A stretch of 7,201 nucleotides of DNA. Source: an uncultured Litorilinea sp. (GTDB lineage Bacteria; Chloroflexota; Anaerolineae; Caldilineales; Caldilineaceae). Made by a program: the position numbers and the translations under genes. Within the stretch, counting starts at the first letter, position 1; every line of letters starts with the position of its first letter. The stretch spans positions 1 through 7,201 of the forward strand of contig CAMPHP010000143.1 of the NCBI GenBank assembly GCA_946885925.1, given 5' to 3'. Under the pieces are notes generated by a model. The model searched no databases, was not told the origin of the DNA, and saw nothing but the letters and a program-made list of their open reading frames with translations. Below are positions 4,952 through 7,201 of the stretch, piece by piece.

Positions 4952-6214
4952 ATGCACTAGCCTCCACCACAGGCATTACCAGTGCACGCCGCTGAATCCG
5001 CAACACCAACATCCCTGCCAGCACAGCCAGCACACCCGCGGCAAAGAAAGCCACACCATAGCCACCCAGTACCTCGCGCGTGACACCGCCCAGCCAAGCT
5101 GCCAGTGCTGCGCCTATCTGATGGGCGCAGAAGACCCAGCCGTAGACAATCCCCACCTGGCGACGACCAAAAGTGTCGGCTACCAGGCTCACCGTTGGGG
5201 GAACTGTGGCGATGTAATCCAGACCAAAGAGAATGGCAAAGAAGGCTAATCCGGCAGGTGTGTTGATCCAAGGCAACAGAAGCAGGGATAAGCCACGGAA
5301 CGAGTAATAGATCGCCAACAGCTTGCGCGGGTCATAGCGGTCGGTGAGCCACCCCGACGTAATCGTACCCGCGAAGTTCATTGCTCCCATCAGCGCCAAC
5401 ATGCCTGCCGCGGTAATTTCGGCAATGCCACAATCAACCGCATACGGGATTAAATGCGTCCCGATCAGACCTGTGGAGGTAAAGCCACAGACAAAAAAAG
5501 TACCTGCCAGCAGCCAGAATTCGGGCGTACGTGTGGCATGTTGCATTGTCGAGAGCATACCCACTTTGGGCAGCGACGCCGCGGGCGGCATGTCCGCGGG
5601 CGCACCATAAGGACGCAGCCCCACATTGCCGGATCGTCGCGCAACACCAAAAAGACGGGAAGCAGCAGCGCCAGCATGATCACCGCTAAAATAAAGGTGG
5701 TGGTACGCCAGCCGAGGCTCAAGACCAACTGCATCAACAGCGGCAAAAAGATCAACTGCCCAGCCGAGGTGGCTGCGCCAAAGATGCCCACCACCAGCCC
5801 ACGATTCGCCACAAACCACCGGCTTGCTACGGTTGCGCCCAGCACTGTACCGATTAAACCACTGCCGACGCCACTGAGAATGCCCCAAAAGAGAAAGAGT
5901 TCCCATTCGGTCGTCATGCGCGCGCTGACGATCATACTGGCGGCAATCATCAGCAGTCCCACCAGGACCATATTACGTAGCCCAAAACGCTCCATGAGCG
6001 CGCCACTAAAGGGGCCTGTGAAGCCAAAGAGCAGCAGACCCAACGATACCGACAGCGAGATCGTGCTCAGCGCCCAGCCAGTCTCGCCTTGCATGGGCAA
6101 AATCATTACGCCTGCCGCCGAGCGAATGCCCGCCGCGCCAATCAAGACCACGACGGTAATGCCTACGATGACCCAACCGTAAAAGAACTCACCCCGCAAT
6201 ATGCGACTGAACAT
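4950..6214 (-). pseudogene. MFS transporter split by a single-base frameshift
   Basis: Two minus-strand frames together encode one major facilitator protein. Frame one runs from the ATG at 6214 (GAGGG 5 nt upstream) for 196 codons and ends in correct sense at LVLRDDPA. Frame two continues from 5624 with VGLRPYGAP and runs 224 codons to the TGA at 4950-4952. Restoring one base between 5626 and 5627 would give DDPADVGLRPYGAP, a loop typical of monocarboxylate/oxalate-type MFS carriers, and a 421-aa protein, normal for the family. The first half shows about six hydrophobic helices, with the MFS loop ERFGLR (76-80 region) between helices 2 and 3. The second half shows six more, with the equivalent loop DRYDPRK. 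Without correction, translation would stop near 5465 after about 249 residues. Both halves are otherwise intact, so the break is recent or a sequencing error. The substrate is unknown. An ATG at 6253 is a less likely start. Confidence 0.88.
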
Positions 6215-6272
6215 GGATGCCCTCGTCTCTCCCTCCGAACACGCCCATTCCATTACAGCTTCCTAGATCATA

Positions 6273-6313
6273 AAGGGGGTGATGATACTTTGCCAAGTGA
6301 CCATCACCCCCTT
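6273..6313. terminator. Strong stem-loop between the small membrane protein and the transporter
   Basis: AAGGGGGTGATG (6273-6284) and CATCACCCCCTT (6302-6313) form a perfect 12-bp stem around a 17-nt loop; the loop itself contains ACTT-TGCC-AAGT, a further 4-bp stem. On the minus strand the stem is followed by only TTTATGAT, so it is an imperfect intrinsic terminator for the two genes ending at 6389. It could instead be a 5' stabilising hairpin of the transporter mRNA. The structure is certain as a repeat; its role is open. Confidence 0.55.
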
Positions 6314-6315
6314 AT

Positions 6316-6344
6316 TCGATACACCTATCAATACACCCGTTCAA
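6316..6344 (-). promoter_or_regulatory. Candidate promoter of the MFS transporter gene
   Basis: On the minus strand TTGAAC (6339-6344) and TATCGA (6316-6321) are 17 nt apart. The -35 match is good (4 of 6) and the -10 is weak (3 of 6). Transcription would start near 6309, so the RNA would carry the 12-bp hairpin close to its 5' end, with about 95 nt of leader. Assigned by eye. Confidence 0.28.
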
Positions 6345-6350
6345 TACGCC
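6317..6350. repeat. Three 9-bp direct repeats upstream of the transporter
   Basis: CGATACACC (6317-6325), CAATACACC (6329-6337) and CAATACGCC (6342-6350) recur at 12- and 13-bp intervals, neighbouring units differing by one base. They overlap the candidate transporter promoter and could be regulator half-sites. Confidence 0.45.
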
Positions 6351-6356
6351 TGAACG
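6338..6356. promoter_or_regulatory. Dyad-symmetric operator candidate overlapping the transporter -35
   Basis: CGTTCA (6338-6343) and TGAACG (6351-6356) form a perfect 6-bp dyad with a 7-nt spacer, 19 bp in all, the size of many dimeric regulator sites. It covers the TTGAAC -35 candidate. No regulator gene is visible in the window. Confidence 0.33.
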
Positions 6357-6388
6357 TCTATGGCCCGATCTATTCACCGGATAGGGGA

Positions 6389-6610
6389 TTAGCCTGTAAC
6401 CGATACGCCTTGCCTGCACTCGTTCGGTGTCACCCGTGATCCCCAGCGCATCAACCAGGTGCCGAGCCAGACGAGGATGCTGCCTGTCCAGAGCCGCCAG
6501 GCCGCGGGCTGGCGCGGGAGTTGCGCCAATAGCTGCCGTTGCTGTATTTCCTTTTCCCAAGAGCGTGCCCGTTCCTGGGCAACTCCCTCCCAATCTTGTA
6601 GCATCATCAT
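6389..6610 (-). CDS. Small single-helix membrane protein
   Basis: A 73-aa protein of unknown function. Residues 4-34 form a charged amphipathic helix (Glu/Gln/Arg-rich, with ERARSWEKEIQQRQLLAQ), followed by one hydrophobic Trp-rich segment at about 37-57 (AAWRLWTGSILVWLGTWLMRWG), then a short polar tail. This resembles a tail-anchored or single-span membrane protein with its coiled-coil-like head in the cytoplasm. Three consecutive ATGs open the frame (6610, 6607, 6604); no strong ribosome site precedes them, only GAAAG-type purines. It lies 72 nt after the helical protein gene and upstream of the strong stem-loop. The frame is preferred over an overlapping minus frame (6312-6632) because that one is Arg/Gly/Thr-rich without structure. 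I do not recognise the family. Confidence 0.68.
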   Translation of the reverse strand: MMMLQDWEGVAQERARSWEKEIQQRQLLAQLPRQPAAWRLWTGSILVWLGTWLMRWGSRVTPNECRQGVSVTG

Positions 6611-6626
6611 GGGTTGATTTCTTTCT

Positions 6627-6652
6627 AGCCAATCTGTCTAGTCAATCTGTCT
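6627..6652. repeat. Two adjacent 13-bp direct repeats between small genes
   Basis: AGCCAATCTGTCT (6627-6639) is followed directly by AGTCAATCTGTCT (6640-6652), identical at 12 of 13 positions. The pair fills much of the 72-nt gap before the small membrane protein gene, close to where its ribosome site should be. It has the same unit length as the repeat upstream of the translin gene but a different sequence. Confidence 0.6.
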
Positions 6653-6682
6653 TGGTATGGGATACACGCTTCCCGGATGAAA

Positions 6683-7075
6683 TTAACCAACTGCCGTCTC
6701 GACAAGCACGAGTGGATTGTGTCCCACCTGTGCCTCCGCTACTTCATCCGCCACCATGCACAAGAAGTGGGTGGCGACGGGCATCATGCGGGCCATATGC
6801 TGTTGGCGCAATGTCGGCAAGATGCTGACCTGATGTGCCCACATTTCAGCAATTTGAGCGGCTGTTACCGTTTCCCCTGCGTCGGCAGCATCTTGCAGCA
6901 TCGGCACTACATGGGTTAGCACGAAATGCTCGTCAAAGAGCGACGCTACCCATTCGGGATACTGGCGCGCAAAGGTGCGATATGCGTTGTATGCAGCCCG
7001 CCGCAGCGTGCGCCGTTGATAGCTTTGAACCAACCATTGTACGGTTGCTCGTTCAAAGCGCATGAAGGTGTTCAT
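6683..7075 (-). CDS. Helical protein of unknown function
   Basis: A 130-aa soluble protein predicted to be almost wholly helical. The N-terminal half is Arg/Tyr-rich (WLVQSYQRRTLRRAAYNAY, about 14-32). The middle contains two hydrophobic-amphipathic stretches (43-62 and 72-90), and the end is acidic and hydrophobic. No signal peptide, metal site or catalytic motif is seen and I do not recognise the family. The ATG at 7075 is chosen because AAGGAG lies 6 nt upstream, an almost perfect ribosome site; earlier in-frame starts back to 7141 have no such site. The gene ends in TAA 72 nt before the small membrane protein, with which it probably forms an operon. Existence is well supported; function is not. 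Confidence 0.75.
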   Translation of the reverse strand: MNTFMRFERATVQWLVQSYQRRTLRRAAYNAYRTFARQYPEWVASLFDEHFVLTHVVPMLQDAADAGETVTAAQIAEMWAHQVSILPTLRQQHMARMMPVATHFLCMVADEVAEAQVGHNPLVLVETAVG

Positions 7076-7124
7076 GATCTGCTCCTTCTCGATAAGGCTG
7101 TAACAGTTCAGCGCATTTGCCATC

Positions 7125-7151
7125 ACTGTACATCGCAGCACTAAAGGTCAA
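7125..7151 (-). promoter_or_regulatory. Weak promoter candidate for the helical-protein operon
   Basis: On the minus strand TTGACC (7146-7151) and TACAGT (7125-7130) are 15 nt apart, shorter than the usual 16-18. The boxes match consensus reasonably (5 of 6 and 4 of 6), but the spacing lowers confidence. The remaining sequence up to 7201 holds no other recognisable element. Confidence 0.25.
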
Positions 7152-7201
7152 CTTAATCCGAAACATGGGGGCATTTAAGTAGCAGGGGAGGAACTCTTAC
7201 G

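Noticed and set aside
5615..5640. Programmed ribosomal frameshift in the transporter
   Set aside because: No slippery heptamer or downstream pseudoknot is apparent, and MFS carriers are not known to use frameshifting.
5454..6182. 242-codon plus-strand open frame
   Set aside because: Antisense to the transporter; Ser/Thr/Pro/Lys-rich low-complexity composition typical of the complement of membrane-protein codons.
6312..6632. 106-codon minus-strand frame overlapping the small membrane protein
   Set aside because: Arg/Gly/Thr-rich without a recognisable structure, no ribosome site, and it runs through the stem-loop and repeats; the 73-aa frame has a clean helix and membrane span.
6427..6828. 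133-codon plus-strand frame
   Set aside because: Antisense to two better-supported genes, Pro/Ala/Arg-rich and without a ribosome site.
7184..7201. Plus-strand ribosome site (AGGGGAGG) for a gene starting just beyond the window
   Set aside because: The spacing would suit a start at or after 7201, but no coding sequence is visible, so it cannot be supported.

Overview
The window reads as ordinary chromosomal DNA of moderately high GC from a bacterium. A filamentous member of the Chloroflexota is my best guess. That is inference from gene content (a bacterial translin-family protein, a DUF6510-type zinc protein beside a cytoplasmic sulfite-oxidase-like protein and a flavin reductase, and small single-helix membrane proteins). 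There is no rRNA or other taxonomic marker. No tRNA, rRNA, CRISPR array, transposase or attachment site was seen.

Left block (1-1663, minus strand), in transcription order: a translin/TRAX-family protein that keeps four acidic residues aligned with the nuclease site of TRAX; a small protein combining the N-terminal part of a Cas4/RecB-like fold with one C-terminal membrane helix; and a helical protein of unknown function that starts at TTG and runs off the left edge. Spacing is 18 and 37 nt, so this looks like one operon. It is the most unusual part of the window.

Middle block (1811-4901): an aldo/keto reductase on the minus strand is divergent from a tightly packed plus-strand operon. The operon encodes a cytoplasmic molybdopterin oxidoreductase of the sulfite oxidase family, an FAD/NAD(P)-binding reductase starting 1 nt after the previous stop, and a 95-aa zinc-ribbon protein of the DUF6510 type. 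A plausible model is that the flavoprotein passes electrons to or from the molybdenum protein, with the zinc protein as an accessory factor; the substrate is unknown. The 464-bp divergent intergenic region holds candidate promoters, a palindrome and a leader of about 160 nt.

Right block (4950-7075, minus strand): a helical hypothetical protein, a small single-helix membrane protein, and a 12-helix-type MFS transporter whose reading frame is broken by one missing base at 5626/5627. A strong 12-bp stem-loop and operator-like repeats lie between the small protein and the transporter. The transporter converges on the molybdoprotein operon, with 48 bp between them.

Several intergenic regions carry short adjacent direct repeats (11-13 bp units) whose role is unknown.
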